This document shows positions 8,912-17,983 of a DNA stretch of 64,000 nucleotides, piece by piece (positions within the stretch are counted from its first letter, which is position 1; each line of letters starts with the position of its first letter). The notes beneath the pieces are model-generated. The model saw only the letters and a program-made list of their open reading frames with translations. It was not told the origin of the DNA and ran no database searches. This stretch comes from Leucobacter sp. wl10 (GTDB lineage Bacteria; Actinomycetota; Actinomycetes; Actinomycetales; Microbacteriaceae), in assembly GCF_003569785.1 (NCBI RefSeq), contig NZ_KZ983998.1:40931-104930 (forward strand). The letters run 5' to 3'. A program made the translations under genes and the position numbers.

Positions 8912-9915
8912 CGCTCGCCTCCGAGCGGCGCGAGCGCGGCGGCGCCCCGGGCGAGCAGATCGTCGGCGACGGCCCTGCCCAGCTGCTCCGGGGCGCCGAG
9001 GTGGTCGAGGTGCCCCTCGATCCAGGGCAGCTCGGCCTGCGCGGTCAGCCGCTCGCGGCCGTCGAGCCGGTAGACGCTCGCGCTGAGCACCAGCCGGCCG
9101 TCGTCGACTCGGGCGGTGGCGCCGATGGGCGCGGAGCACCCCGCCTCGAGGGCGGCGAGCAGCGCGCGCTCCGCGAGGGCGCGGGCGCGCGACTCGGGAT
9201 CGTCGAGCGCGGCGAGCGCGGCGGCATAGGGGGCGATCACGGCGTCGCTGCTCCGCGCCTCGATGGCCAGCGCTCCCTGCCCGGGGGCCGACGGCGCCGC
9301 GGCGAGCGGGAAGCGCTCCGTGATCGCCGCCGAGCGCCCCAGGCGATCGAGCCCGGCGGCGGCCAGCACGACCGCGTCGAGGTCGGCGCCGACGCGGCCG
9401 AGCCGGGTGTCGACGTTGCCGCGCAGGTCGAGCACCTCGAGGTCGGGCCGCGCTGCGAGGAGCTGCGCGACGCGGCGCGGCGATCCGGTGCCCACCCGGG
9501 CGCCCTCGGGCAGCTCGGCGAGCGCCAGCCCGTCCCTGGCGCACAGCGCGTCGCGCGCGTCGGCCCGCCCGGGGACCGCGCCGAGGGCGATGCCGTGGCA
9601 CGGGGCCGTGGGCAGGTCCTTCAGCGAGTGCACCGCGAGGTCGCACTCGCCCGCCAGCAGCGCGTCGCGCAGCGCGCTCACGAAGACGCCGGTGCCCCCG
9701 AGCTGCGACAGCGGGGCGCGCGAGGTGTCGCCGTGCGTGGTGACGATGACGAGGACCACCTCGAGGCCCGTGGCCGCGGCGACCGTCTCGGCCACCGTGG
9801 TGGTCTGCGCGACGGCGAGCGCACTCCCCCGGGTGCCGATGCGGATCAGGCCGGGCGCGGCGGCCACCGGCGAATCGGAGCGGCGCACGCGCGCGGCGGT
9901 TTCGCGGTCGTTCAT
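8908..9915 (-). CDS. hemC: hydroxymethylbilane synthase (porphobilinogen deaminase)
   Basis: HemC polymerises four porphobilinogens into hydroxymethylbilane on a dipyrromethane cofactor. The 335-residue product has IRIGTRGSALAVAQT, DLAVHSLKDLPT, GTGSPRRVAQL, NVDTRLGR and PGQGALAIE. The cofactor cysteine is Cys260 in EAGCSAPIG. The start MNDRETAA is chosen because AAGGAG lies upstream and the ATG overlaps the hemG stop by ATGA; the longer frame upstream is only hemG antisense-frame noise. Confidence 0.95.
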   Translation of the reverse strand: MNDRETAARVRRSDSPVAAAPGLIRIGTRGSALAVAQTTTVAETVAAATGLEVVLVIVTTHGDTSRAPLSQLGGTGVFVSALRDALLAGECDLAVHSLKDLPTAPCHGIALGAVPGRADARDALCARDGLALAELPEGARVGTGSPRRVAQLLAARPDLEVLDLRGNVDTRLGRVGADLDAVVLAAAGLDRLGRSAAITERFPLAAAPSAPGQGALAIEARSSDAVIAPYAAALAALDDPESRARALAERALLAALEAGCSAPIGATARVDDGRLVLSASVYRLDGRERLTAQAELPWIEGHLDHLGAPEQLGRAVADDLLARGAAALAPLGGER

Positions 9916-11351
9916 CTCTGCTGGGCTCCTTCGCGGTGGGGGACGGTGGCTCCGTCGCTGTCGATGGTCGTGCGCGCGGCCTCTTCGGCCGCGGCGCGTG
10001 CGCCGGGAATCACCGAGGCGAGGCCCGTGCCGCTCACCCAGTCCCCCGCGAACACGACGCCCGGCGGCGCCTCGAGCGCGTCGCCCGCCGCCGGGTCGCC
10101 CTGCCGAGCGTTTCCAGCCTCCCACTCTCGGCGGATCATGTGGCGGACCGATGCCTCGCCGAGCTCGATCCCGAGAATGCGCGAGGCATCGCGCACCGCG
10201 AGCCGAAGCGCAGCCTCGTCGCCCAGGCCGCCGGTCGCGGGAGCGCTCCCGAGGCGGCCGTAGGAGAGGCGGATCAGGTGGCGGCCAGGCCCGAAGAGGC
10301 GGGCGCGGTCGGGCCACTTCGCCGTCGCGTGCGTCAGCGCCTTCGCCGCGATGCCGGAGGCGGACTCCGCGACGAGCGCCCCCGTGCCGCGGGGGGCGCT
10401 GTCGAGTCGGGGGTCGTCGACGACGAGCGCGACCACCTCGACGCGCCCGCTCGGAGCCGCCGGAGGCGCGCCGAGCAGCCGCCGGGCCGCGGCCTCGGAA
10501 ACGGCCAGGATCACGGCGTCCGCGCGGACGAGCGGCTCGCCCCGCGCGCCGGTCACGGCCCAGACCCGGCGCCCTCGGCCGTCCCGCTCGGCTTCCAGGC
10601 GACCCGCCGCGACCCCCGTGCGCACGACGACGCCCGCGCGGTCGAGCTCCGCGGCGAGCGCGGCGACGAGGGCGCCCATGCCGCCGCGCAGGCCGGCGAC
10701 CGCTCCCCCGGCCGCGGCGCGGCTGTCGCGCAGCTCGCGGCCGGCGGCCAGGAGCGAACCGCTGCGCTCGAGCGCGGCGGCGAGGCCGGGCACGTCGGCG
10801 ACGGTCATGTCCGATGGGTCGGCCGAGTGGACGCCGAGCACCACGGGGCGCACGAGGCGCGCGAGCACGCGCGGACCGAGGCGGGCTCGCACGAGTTCCG
10901 CGAGGGATCCACCGCGGCCCAGGTGCCGCGGCAGCATCGGCTCGGCAGCCGCCCGCAGCGCCCCGACGGGCCCGAGCGCCCGCACGGCGTCTCGGGAGAG
11001 CGGAGCGGCGGGGATGCCGATCGCACCGGCGGCGGGAAGCGGAACCGCGCCCGTCCCCGTGACCACCCAGGAGCCGAGGGGCGCGGGGCGCACGATCTCG
11101 TCGGCCAGACCGAGCTCGGCCAGCAGCGCCGCGACCGCGCCGCCCCGGGTCGCGAAGGCCTCGGCGCCGATGTCGACCGCTACGCCGTCGACCGTCTCGC
11201 CGCGGACGCGCCCGCCGAGGCGGTCCCCCTCCTCGACGAGCACCACGCGCGCGCCGGCGCGGGCGAGGTCGCGGGCCGCGACGAGCCCCGAGACGCCGCC
11301 GCCGATCACCGCGACGGTGCCGTCGCGGTGATCGGCGGGGTCAGCGCGCAT
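9912..11351 (-). CDS. hemG: HemG/HemY-type protoporphyrinogen or coproporphyrinogen III oxidase
   Basis: An FAD-dependent six-electron oxidase of the HemY family (479 residues). Visible features are the N-terminal dinucleotide fold VAVIGGGVSGLVAARDLARA followed by GDRLGGRV, and the C-terminal FAD-closing FAGDWVSGTGLASVIPGA. In actinobacteria this enzyme usually acts on coproporphyrinogen III (CgoX) in the HemQ-dependent route, but which substrate is used here cannot be read from sequence. Its start overlaps the end of hemE by 11 bp and its stop overlaps hemC. No hemQ or hemH follows, which is unusual for the family neighbourhood. Confidence 0.9.
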   Translation of the reverse strand: MRADPADHRDGTVAVIGGGVSGLVAARDLARAGARVVLVEEGDRLGGRVRGETVDGVAVDIGAEAFATRGGAVAALLAELGLADEIVRPAPLGSWVVTGTGAVPLPAAGAIGIPAAPLSRDAVRALGPVGALRAAAEPMLPRHLGRGGSLAELVRARLGPRVLARLVRPVVLGVHSADPSDMTVADVPGLAAALERSGSLLAAGRELRDSRAAAGGAVAGLRGGMGALVAALAAELDRAGVVVRTGVAAGRLEAERDGRGRRVWAVTGARGEPLVRADAVILAVSEAAARRLLGAPPAAPSGRVEVVALVVDDPRLDSAPRGTGALVAESASGIAAKALTHATAKWPDRARLFGPGRHLIRLSYGRLGSAPATGGLGDEAALRLAVRDASRILGIELGEASVRHMIRREWEAGNARQGDPAAGDALEAPPGVVFAGDWVSGTGLASVIPGARAAAEEAARTTIDSDGATVPHREGAQQR

Positions 11352-12459
11352 GCGCGAGTTCCACGATGCGCGTGAGCACGGCGGGGTCGGTCTCGGGCGG
11401 CACGCCGTGCCCCAGGTTCAGCACGTGCGCGGGCGCCCGCGAACCCCGGCGCAGCACGTCTTCGAGGTGCTCCTCGAGCTGCTCCGGCGGCGCGCCGAGA
11501 TACGCAGGATCGAGGTTGCCCTGCAGCGTCACGGTGTCGCCGAGCCTGCGGCTCGCCTCGTCCAGCGGCGTGCGCCAGTCGACGCCGACGGCGCTCACCC
11601 CGACGCCGGCGAGCTCCTCGAGCAGGTGCCCCGATCCGACCGCGAAGTGGATCATCGGCACCGTCGCGGCGTGCGCCGCGTAGCCCTCGCGGAGCGGGTG
11701 CCCGAATCGGAGGCCGCGCACCGCGTCGAGCGTGCGGCGCGAGGCGGGTGCGACGTGCTCGCGGTAGTCGGTCGCGCTGAGCGATCCCGCCCAGGAGTCG
11801 AACAGCTGCACCGCGCTCGCACCGGCCTCGACCTGCGCCTCGAGGAAGACCCCGCTGAGATCCGCCGCCCACTCGAGCAGCTCGCGCCAGGTCTCCGGAT
11901 CGGAGTGCATGAGGGTGCGGGCGCGCAGGTGATCGCGGGAGGGACCGCCCTCGACGAGGTAGGCGGCGAGCGTGAAGGGCGCGCCCGCGAACCCGACGAG
12001 GGGCGTGCCGCCGAGCCGGGCGACCGTGAGACGCACCGCCTCGCGCACCTGATCGAGCGCATCGCGCAGACGGTCGGCGGTGAACTCGGCGCGGCAGCGG
12101 GCCACGTCGGCCGCGGTGCGCACCGGATGGGCGAACACCGGGCCGCGGCCGGCGACCAGGTCGACCTCGACACCGGCGAGGCGCATCGGAACCACGATGT
12201 CGCTGAAGAAGACCGCGGCGTCGACCCCGTGCCGCCGAACCGGCTGCAGCGTGATCTCGCTCGCGAGCTCGGGATTCACGCAGGCGTCGAGCATACGATG
12301 GTCTGCGCGGATGGCCCGGTACTCGGGCAGCGACCGGCCCGCCTGGCGCATGAACCAGACGGGGACGCGCTCGGGACGATCGCCGCGGAGAGCCCGTATC
12401 AGCGGGGCGTCGCTCGTGCGGCCGTCGGCGAGTGGGTGCGAGGCTGGGAGGAAGTTCAT
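11341..12459 (-). CDS. hemE: uroporphyrinogen decarboxylase
   Basis: HemE removes four carboxyl groups from uroporphyrinogen III to give coproporphyrinogen III. The 372-residue product has the signature VPVWFMRQAGRSLPEYRAIR, FFSDIVVPM, GFAGAPFTLAAYLVEGG, FDSWAG and the C-terminal GNLDP and LGHGVPPETDP. The ATG at 12459 is chosen because TAGCAT (rc of 12468-12473) ends 8 nt upstream, a leaderless arrangement; the in-frame ATG at 12495 would place the operator palindrome inside the coding region. First gene of the hem operon, divergent from hemA. Confidence 0.95.
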   Translation of the reverse strand: MNFLPASHPLADGRTSDAPLIRALRGDRPERVPVWFMRQAGRSLPEYRAIRADHRMLDACVNPELASEITLQPVRRHGVDAAVFFSDIVVPMRLAGVEVDLVAGRGPVFAHPVRTAADVARCRAEFTADRLRDALDQVREAVRLTVARLGGTPLVGFAGAPFTLAAYLVEGGPSRDHLRARTLMHSDPETWRELLEWAADLSGVFLEAQVEAGASAVQLFDSWAGSLSATDYREHVAPASRRTLDAVRGLRFGHPLREGYAAHAATVPMIHFAVGSGHLLEELAGVGVSAVGVDWRTPLDEASRRLGDTVTLQGNLDPAYLGAPPEQLEEHLEDVLRRGSRAPAHVLNLGHGVPPETDPAVLTRIVELAHAR

Positions 12460-12478
12460 CGGTCGAGATGCTAGCTTA

Positions 12479-12505
12479 TAGATCTGATGTGACACATCTG
12501 ATCTA
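12479..12505. promoter_or_regulatory. palindromic operator candidate in the hemE/hemA divergent promoter region
   Basis: TAGATCTGATGTG, a single central A, then CACATCTGATCTA: 13-bp arms pairing at 12 of 13 positions about base 12492. The palindrome lies immediately upstream of the hemE -10 and about 70 bp before the hemA start, so one dimeric regulator could control both directions. It does not resemble a DtxR iron box or a GlxR/CRP site, so the regulator is unknown. Confidence 0.7.
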
Positions 12506-12576
12506 CTCAGCTTGGGGCGCGGCCCCGATCCCGATCCAAGAATTACCCCCGATCAAGACACCTGTCGAGAATTTTC

Positions 12577-13878
12577 ATGCTGCTCTGCCTCTCTGTCGAT
12601 CATCGGCATGCCGACCTCGAGCTGCTCGAACGCATCGAGCGGCGCACCGAGACCGTGACCGCCGCCCTCAGCGATGCGGAGTTCGCGCGCGGCGCCGTCG
12701 TGCTCGCCACCTGCAACCGATTCGAGGCCTATCTCGATGCGCCCGGCCTCGCCCCCGAGCAGGCGCTCGACGGGCTGGCGCGGGCCGCCGAACTCGCCCC
12801 CGACGAGCTCGCGGGAGTCTGCTCCGTGCATCGCGGCGACGCGGTGGCCGAGCACCTGTTCGCGGTATCCGGCGGACTCGAATCGGCCGCCGTGGGCGAG
12901 GGGGAGATCGCCGGACAGGTGCGGCGCGCCATCGACGCGGCGCGCACCTCCGGCCGGTCGAGCACGGAGCTGGAGCGGCTCTTCCAGCACGCCATGGTGG
13001 TCTCGAAGCAGATCAAGCACCGCACCGGCCTGCAGTCCCAGGGCCGCTCGCTCGTGCAGCTCGCCCTCGCGATGGTCGACAGCCGGGTCGGCGACTGGGG
13101 CACCGCCCGCATCCTGCTCATCGGCACCGGCGCCTACGCGGGGGCGAGTCTGGCGGCGCTGCGCTCGCGCGGGGCGCAGCACATCGGCGTCTACTCGCCG
13201 TCGGGCCGGGCGGAGGCGTTCGCCGCCTCCCACGCCCTCCGTCCCGTGACGACAGAGGCGCTCGATACGGAGCTGCGCAGCAGCGACCTGGTGGTGGCCT
13301 GCAGCAGCATGAACGAACCGCTGCTCACCCGCGACCGCTTCGACGAGACCGTCACCGAGGGCAGTCCGCCGTTCTGCGCCCGGTTCGGGCGCCTCGAAGC
13401 GCCGGCGCGCACCCGCATCAGGCCCCGGCTGCTCATCGACATGGGGCTGCCGCGCAACATCGCGCCCGACGTCGCGAGCGTTCCCGGCGTCGAGCTGCTC
13501 GACCTCGAGACGATCGCCCTGCACGCCCCCATCCCCGAGCTCGGGGCAGAACTTCAGGCCCGGGACATCGTGCGCACCGCCGCCGCCGAGTTCGCGGCGA
13601 TGCGGGCCGAGCGCGAGGCGGTGCCCGCGCTGCGGGAGCTCCGCTCGTTCGTCGACGAGGTCCTCGAGGACGAGATCGCGAGAATTCGCGGCCGCGGCTC
13701 CGACGGCAGCGGCGCGGCGGAGACCGAGGCCGCCCTGCGGCACCTGGCCGGTCGCCTGCTGCACCGGCCCACCGTGCGGCTGCGGGAGCTCGGCCGATCC
13801 GGGCGCGCGGCCGAGGGGGTCTCGGCCGTCTCGGCTCTCTTCGGCGATGGGCCGGGCCGGGCGGTAACGCCCGAGTAG
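12577..13878 (+). CDS. hemA: glutamyl-tRNA reductase
   Basis: HemA reduces glutamyl-tRNA to glutamate-1-semialdehyde with NADPH, the committed step of C5-pathway heme synthesis. The 433-residue protein has VVLATCNRFEAYL with catalytic Cys46 (family S/TCNR motif), SAAVGEGEIAGQVRRA, the NADP fold at ILLIGTGAYAGASLAAL, DMGLPRNI, and the C-terminal dimerisation helix with LRHLAGRLLHRPTVRLRE. The sequence departs from the usual EPQI loop (here EGEI). It is divergent from hemE and shares its control region. A terminator-like hairpin follows. No ribosome binding site is visible before the ATG. Confidence 0.94.
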   Translation: MLLCLSVDHRHADLELLERIERRTETVTAALSDAEFARGAVVLATCNRFEAYLDAPGLAPEQALDGLARAAELAPDELAGVCSVHRGDAVAEHLFAVSGGLESAAVGEGEIAGQVRRAIDAARTSGRSSTELERLFQHAMVVSKQIKHRTGLQSQGRSLVQLALAMVDSRVGDWGTARILLIGTGAYAGASLAALRSRGAQHIGVYSPSGRAEAFAASHALRPVTTEALDTELRSSDLVVACSSMNEPLLTRDRFDETVTEGSPPFCARFGRLEAPARTRIRPRLLIDMGLPRNIAPDVASVPGVELLDLETIALHAPIPELGAELQARDIVRTAAAEFAAMRAEREAVPALRELRSFVDEVLEDEIARIRGRGSDGSGAAETEAALRHLAGRLLHRPTVRLRELGRSGRAAEGVSAVSALFGDGPGRAVTPE

Positions 13879-13932
13879 GCGATCGACGCCCAGGGGACAG
13901 AAACCCGAAGAACCGCCTCCCCGCCCCTCGAT

Positions 13933-13957
13933 CGCCTCCCCGAAGCGCGGGGAGGCG
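13933..13957. terminator. hairpin between convergent hemA and the siderophore ATPase gene
   Basis: CGCCTCCCCG and CGGGGAGGCG form a perfect 10-bp stem around AAGCG. It sits in the 90-bp convergent gap and could terminate both sides, but there is no T-tract on either strand. Confidence 0.6.
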
Positions 13958-13970
13958 GCGGGCGCGACGC

Positions 13971-14765
13971 TCAGGGCCGGTAGTACACGGCCACCCGGCG
14001 GCCCCCGTGCTCGAGCACCTCGACGGGCGTCTCGAAGACACGCTCCAGGACCTCCGAGGTGACGATCTCCTCGGGCGTTCCGGAGGCGACGACGCGCCCG
14101 TTCGCGAGCGCCACGATGCGGTCGGCGTAGGCCGCCGCGAAGTTGACGTCGTGGATCACCAGCACGATCGTCTTGCCCAGGGCGTCGGCGGCGGCCCGCA
14201 CCTGCGCCATCATGCTGACCGCGTGCCGCATGTCGAGCCCCGTGAGCGGCTCGTCGAGCAGCACGTAGTCGGTGTCCTGCGCGAGCACCATCGCGACGAA
14301 CGCGCGCTGCCGCTGTCCGCCCGAGAGCTCGTCGACGAAGCGGTCCTCCATCCCCGCCAGGTCGAGGAACGCGATCGCGGCGTGGACGGCGCGCTCATCG
14401 GTCTCCGTGAGCCGGCCGGCCGAGTGCGGGAAACGGCCGAAGGTGACGAGCTGCCGCACCGTCAGCCGCGCCACGAAGTGGTTCTCCTGCTTGAGGATCG
14501 ACACCACCCTCGCGAGTTCCCTCGACCTCGCGGCGCGCACGTCGAGACCGCCGACCACGACGCGACCGCTATCCGCGTCGAGCAGGCGCCCGATGATGGT
14601 GAGCATCGTCGACTTGCCCGCCCCGTTGGGGCCGATCAGCGCAGTCACCCCTCCCCGCTCGATGGCGAGGTCGACGGGGCCGAGCACCCTTCGGCCGGCA
14701 TATCCCTTCTCGACCCCGGACAGCTCGATGCCGGCGGCCGCGGTGCGAGCGCTCGCTTCGGTCAA
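13971..14765 (-). CDS. iron-siderophore ABC transporter, ATP-binding protein
   Basis: The cytoplasmic ATPase of a FecCD-type importer (264 residues). Walker A is GPNGAGKST at 45-53, the signature is LSGGQRQRAFVAM at about 155, Walker B is DYVLLDEPLTGLD, and the switch histidine is in IHDVN. The family resemblance is to FepC/FhuC/YclP siderophore ATPases. The start codon is TTG and it overlaps the stop of the upstream permease (TTGA), so translation is coupled. It is the last gene of the binding protein-permease-permease-ATPase operon. Confidence 0.92.
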   Translation of the reverse strand: MTEASARTAAAGIELSGVEKGYAGRRVLGPVDLAIERGGVTALIGPNGAGKSTMLTIIGRLLDADSGRVVVGGLDVRAARSRELARVVSILKQENHFVARLTVRQLVTFGRFPHSAGRLTETDERAVHAAIAFLDLAGMEDRFVDELSGGQRQRAFVAMVLAQDTDYVLLDEPLTGLDMRHAVSMMAQVRAAADALGKTIVLVIHDVNFAAAYADRIVALANGRVVASGTPEEIVTSEVLERVFETPVEVLEHGGRRVAVYYRP

Positions 14766-15793
14766 CGCATTCCCTTTCTCAGCAGGACGACCAGGAACAG
14801 CAGCCCGCCCGCGAACTCGATGATCACCGTGACGAGGCCCGCCGCGGCGAAGACGTGCTTGAGCACGAAGGTGGCTCCGAGCAGCGTGACGAGCCCGAGG
14901 CCGATGGCGAGCGGGATGATCTCGGCGTGCGAGTCCCCGCGCGCGAACTGGTAGGCGAGCGTCGCCACCAGGAATCCGTAGAAGGTCATCGGCCCCACCA
15001 TCGTGGCCGAGACCGATATGAGAACCGACACGAGCACGAGGATCGTGACGACCTCGCGCCGATAGTCCACCCCGAGCCCCACCGCCACGTCGCGGCCGAG
15101 CGCGACCACGTCGTAGGTGCGGCGACGCGTCCAGACGAACACGAGGATGAGGAGCACGATGCTCACCGCGATCGGCAGGTAGTCGGGGTTGCCCTTGCCG
15201 ATGCTGCCGAAGAGCCGCGCGCTCAGCACGTCGAACTCGCTCGGGGTCAGGGTGCGCTGCATGAATGTCGAGACCGAGCCGAAGCCGATGCCGAGCACCA
15301 CCCCCACGAGCAGCAGCAGGTGCAGATTCGCCCGCTTGCCCGAGAACAGCCAGCCGTAGAGCAGCGAGGCGAACAGCACCATGAGCGCGCTCTGCGCGAT
15401 GATCTTCGGAATGCCCTCCATGCTCGCCGCAGCGGTGCCGAAGACGAACACGAGCGCCGTCTGCACGAGCACGTAGAGCGCGTCGAAGCCGAGGATCGAC
15501 GGGGTGAGGATGCGGTTCGACGTGGCCGTGTGAAAGATCACCGTGGCGAGGGACTGACTCACCGCGACGAAGGCGATCGTGCCGAGCGACGTGAGGCGCG
15601 TCTGGGCGATGATCCGGAATCCCGGGCTGCCGACAGGCGCGGGGTTGTCGTAGACGAGGATCGCCACGGCGAGCGCCGCCGCGATGACGTAGACCGCGAC
15701 GAACGGCAGGGCGCGCCGCAGTCGCCCGCTCCGGGGCGCGTCGAGGGCGGGCGGCTCACCGCTGCCGGCGAGCTTCACGATGCTGCTCGTCAC
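14762..15793 (-). CDS. iron-siderophore ABC transporter, permease (FecCD family)
   Basis: A 343-residue integral membrane protein of the FecCD/BtuC family with about nine or ten hydrophobic segments. Family marks are VSQSLATVIFHTATSNRILTPSILGFDALYV (the conserved NRILTPSILGFDALY stretch is typical of the YclO/FatC-like subfamily), and the cytoplasmic ATPase-contact loop VVALGRDVAVGLGVDYRR. GTG start overlapping the previous permease stop (GTGA). It forms the heterodimeric pore with the neighbouring permease. Confidence 0.9.
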   Translation of the reverse strand: MTSSIVKLAGSGEPPALDAPRSGRLRRALPFVAVYVIAAALAVAILVYDNPAPVGSPGFRIIAQTRLTSLGTIAFVAVSQSLATVIFHTATSNRILTPSILGFDALYVLVQTALVFVFGTAAASMEGIPKIIAQSALMVLFASLLYGWLFSGKRANLHLLLLVGVVLGIGFGSVSTFMQRTLTPSEFDVLSARLFGSIGKGNPDYLPIAVSIVLLILVFVWTRRRTYDVVALGRDVAVGLGVDYRREVVTILVLVSVLISVSATMVGPMTFYGFLVATLAYQFARGDSHAEIIPLAIGLGLVTLLGATFVLKHVFAAAGLVTVIIEFAGGLLFLVVLLRKGMR

Positions 15794-16872
15794 AGGATCC
15801 TCCGCTGTCTGAGCAGCAGCGCGATGAACACGACCGAGCCGACGAGGCCGAGCACCATCGAGACCGGGATCTCGAAGGGCATGATGATGACCCTCCCGAT
15901 GAGATCGCACGCGACGACCAGTGCGACGCCTCCGAGACAGACCCACGGGAGATTGCTGCGCACGTGGTCGCCGCGAATCATGGAGACGACGTTCGGCACG
16001 ACGAGGCCGATGAGCGGCAGGAAGCCCACGACCACCGTGGTGACGCCCGCCGCGACCGCCACCAGGGCGGTGCCGCCGATGAGGATCGCCTCGTAGCGCA
16101 CGCCGACACTCGTCGCCACGTCTTTGCCGAGCCCGGCCACCGTGATGCGATCCGCCATCACGAACACGAGCAGGGTCACGATCGCGGCCACCCACAGCAC
16201 CTCGTAGCGCCCGCGCACCACCGCCGTGAAGCTGCCCATGAACCAGGTGCCGAGCATCTGCAGCAGGTTGAACTGCACCGCGAGGAAGGTGGTCAGCGAG
16301 CTGATGATCGCGCCGAGCATGATGCCGATGAGCGGCACCACGAGGGTGGTGCGGATCACGATGCGGCGCAGGATCAGCATGAAGACCATGGCTCCGGCGA
16401 ACGCGAAGCCGCTCGCGACCGCCATCCGGCCGACGAGGCCGAGATCCGGCACCAGCAGCGCGCTGAGCAAGAGGCCCAGCGCCGCCCACTCGGTGGTACC
16501 CGAGGTGGTCGCGTCGACGAAGCGGTTCTGGGTGAGCATCTGCATCACGAGACCGCTCGTGGCCATCGCCGCTCCGGAGAGCACGAGCGCGACGGTGCGG
16601 GGCACGCGCGTGATCCAGAACATCTCGGATCCGAACTCCTGGCCCGAGATGTCGTAGACGCCGACGGCGAGCGACGCGGCCAGCATGCCGAGCACGAGCA
16701 GGATCGCCGCGATCAGCAGCCAGCGGCGGCGGGGCGGCGGCGCGAGTTCGGGCGCCACCGCACGGGTGCCGCCGATGCTGCGGGTGCGCCGAGCGGGGCC
16801 TTCGCCCCCACGGACGACCGCCCCGCTCTCGCGACCGTCACCGGCCGCCGCTGGCTCGACTCCGGGGCTCAT
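15790..16872 (-). CDS. iron-siderophore ABC transporter, permease (FecCD family)
   Basis: The second FecCD permease, 360 residues. An unusually long hydrophilic N-terminus (about 1-50, rich in Pro, Arg, Glu) precedes the first membrane helix at RWLLIAAILLVLGMLAASLAV. Family motifs are the RVPRTVALVLSGAAMATSGLVMQ segment, where RxxR and GxxL/MQ are conserved, and ITVAGLGKDVATSVGVRYE, the coupling loop. VGFLPLIGLVVPNVVSMIRGDH is the conserved late loop. The start overlaps the binding-protein stop (ATGA). Confidence 0.92.
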   Translation of the reverse strand: MSPGVEPAAAGDGRESGAVVRGGEGPARRTRSIGGTRAVAPELAPPPRRRWLLIAAILLVLGMLAASLAVGVYDISGQEFGSEMFWITRVPRTVALVLSGAAMATSGLVMQMLTQNRFVDATTSGTTEWAALGLLLSALLVPDLGLVGRMAVASGFAFAGAMVFMLILRRIVIRTTLVVPLIGIMLGAIISSLTTFLAVQFNLLQMLGTWFMGSFTAVVRGRYEVLWVAAIVTLLVFVMADRITVAGLGKDVATSVGVRYEAILIGGTALVAVAAGVTTVVVGFLPLIGLVVPNVVSMIRGDHVRSNLPWVCLGGVALVVACDLIGRVIIMPFEIPVSMVLGLVGSVVFIALLLRQRRIL

Positions 16873-17882
16873 GCGGCGGAGAAGGCCTCCCCGAGCTGCG
16901 TGAACAGCTTCGTGTAGGCCTGGATGCCCTCGGTCAGGTAGAAGTTCGGATCGAGGATCACGATCTGAGCCTGCTGCACGGCGGTGACGTTCTGCAGCGC
17001 CTCGGACTTCGCGATGAGCTCGTCGGCGGGAGCCGACCCCTCCTCGCGGTTCTCGGGAGCGAAGGCCGCGTCGCGGTCGAGCGCGACGATCCAGTCGGGG
17101 TTCGACTGGGCGATGGCCTCGACGCTCACCTCGTCGCCCTGGTCGTTGTCGGTGGCGCCCTCGATCTCGAGCGCCGGCTGCCAGCCCAGCTTCGGGAAGA
17201 CCTGGCCGAGCGAGCGCCCCACCTTCGGAGCGAGGTAGCCGATCTTTCCGCCCGAGGTGTTGACCGCCATCACGGTGTCGGTGCCATTGTAGGCCTTCTT
17301 GGCATCCGCGACGGCGCCGTCGAGCTGCTCGCTCAGCGCTGCGGCCTCTTCTTCGCGGTCGAAGATCTGGCCGAGGATCTCGGTCTGGCGCTTGAGCTCC
17401 TCGAACTGGTCCTCGCCCTCGCGCGGGGCGATCTCGATCACCGCGGCCTGCGGATTCTGCTCCTTGATCTGATCGTAGTAGTCGGCGAAGCGGTAGCCGC
17501 CGATGATGAGGTCGGGCTGCGCGGCCACGATCGTCTCGAGGTTGGGCTCCCGGTGGTTGCCCACGTCGGCGACCTTCGGATCGTCGATGTAGTCGGGCCA
17601 CACGCTGCCCATCACGCCCTTGGGAACCGCGGCAAGCTCGATGTTCCACTCGTCGAGCGTGTCGAAGACGGTGTTGTCGAGCGCGACGACCGTCTTGGGG
17701 TTCACCGGGACCTCCACCTCGCCGCGGTTGTCGGTGATGACGACGGTGCTCGCGGTCTCGCTCGTGCCGCCCTTCTCAGCGCCCGGGTCTGCGGGTGCGC
17801 CCGACGAGCAGGCGGAGAGCGCGAGAGCGGCGCTGAGCGTCAGCACCGCGACGGAGGCGGTTCGGATAAGGCGTGTCGACAC
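16869..17882 (-). CDS. iron-siderophore ABC transporter, substrate-binding lipoprotein
   Basis: A 337-residue class III binding protein. An N-terminal lipoprotein signal ends at LSACSSG, so the mature protein is tethered to the outer membrane face by its Cys. The body has VVALDNTVFDTLDEW and PNLETIVAAQPDLIIGGYR, typical of FepB/FhuD/CeuE-like proteins. The GTG start at 17882 is preferred because GAGGAG lies 6 nt before it; the upstream frame has no signal peptide character. A DtxR-type iron box lies about 100 bp upstream, so expression is probably iron-repressed. First gene of a four-gene overlapping operon. Confidence 0.92.
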   Translation of the reverse strand: MSTRLIRTASVAVLTLSAALALSACSSGAPADPGAEKGGTSETASTVVITDNRGEVEVPVNPKTVVALDNTVFDTLDEWNIELAAVPKGVMGSVWPDYIDDPKVADVGNHREPNLETIVAAQPDLIIGGYRFADYYDQIKEQNPQAAVIEIAPREGEDQFEELKRQTEILGQIFDREEEAAALSEQLDGAVADAKKAYNGTDTVMAVNTSGGKIGYLAPKVGRSLGQVFPKLGWQPALEIEGATDNDQGDEVSVEAIAQSNPDWIVALDRDAAFAPENREEGSAPADELIAKSEALQNVTAVQQAQIVILDPNFYLTEGIQAYTKLFTQLGEAFSAA

Positions 17883-17983
17883 GGTTGTCTCCTCGGAATC
17901 GGCGGGCGAACGAAGCGCCGGGCGCATGGACGCCGGCGCGGTCAGACCCGGCACCGCTCACGCGCGGACCCGAGTCATCGGAA

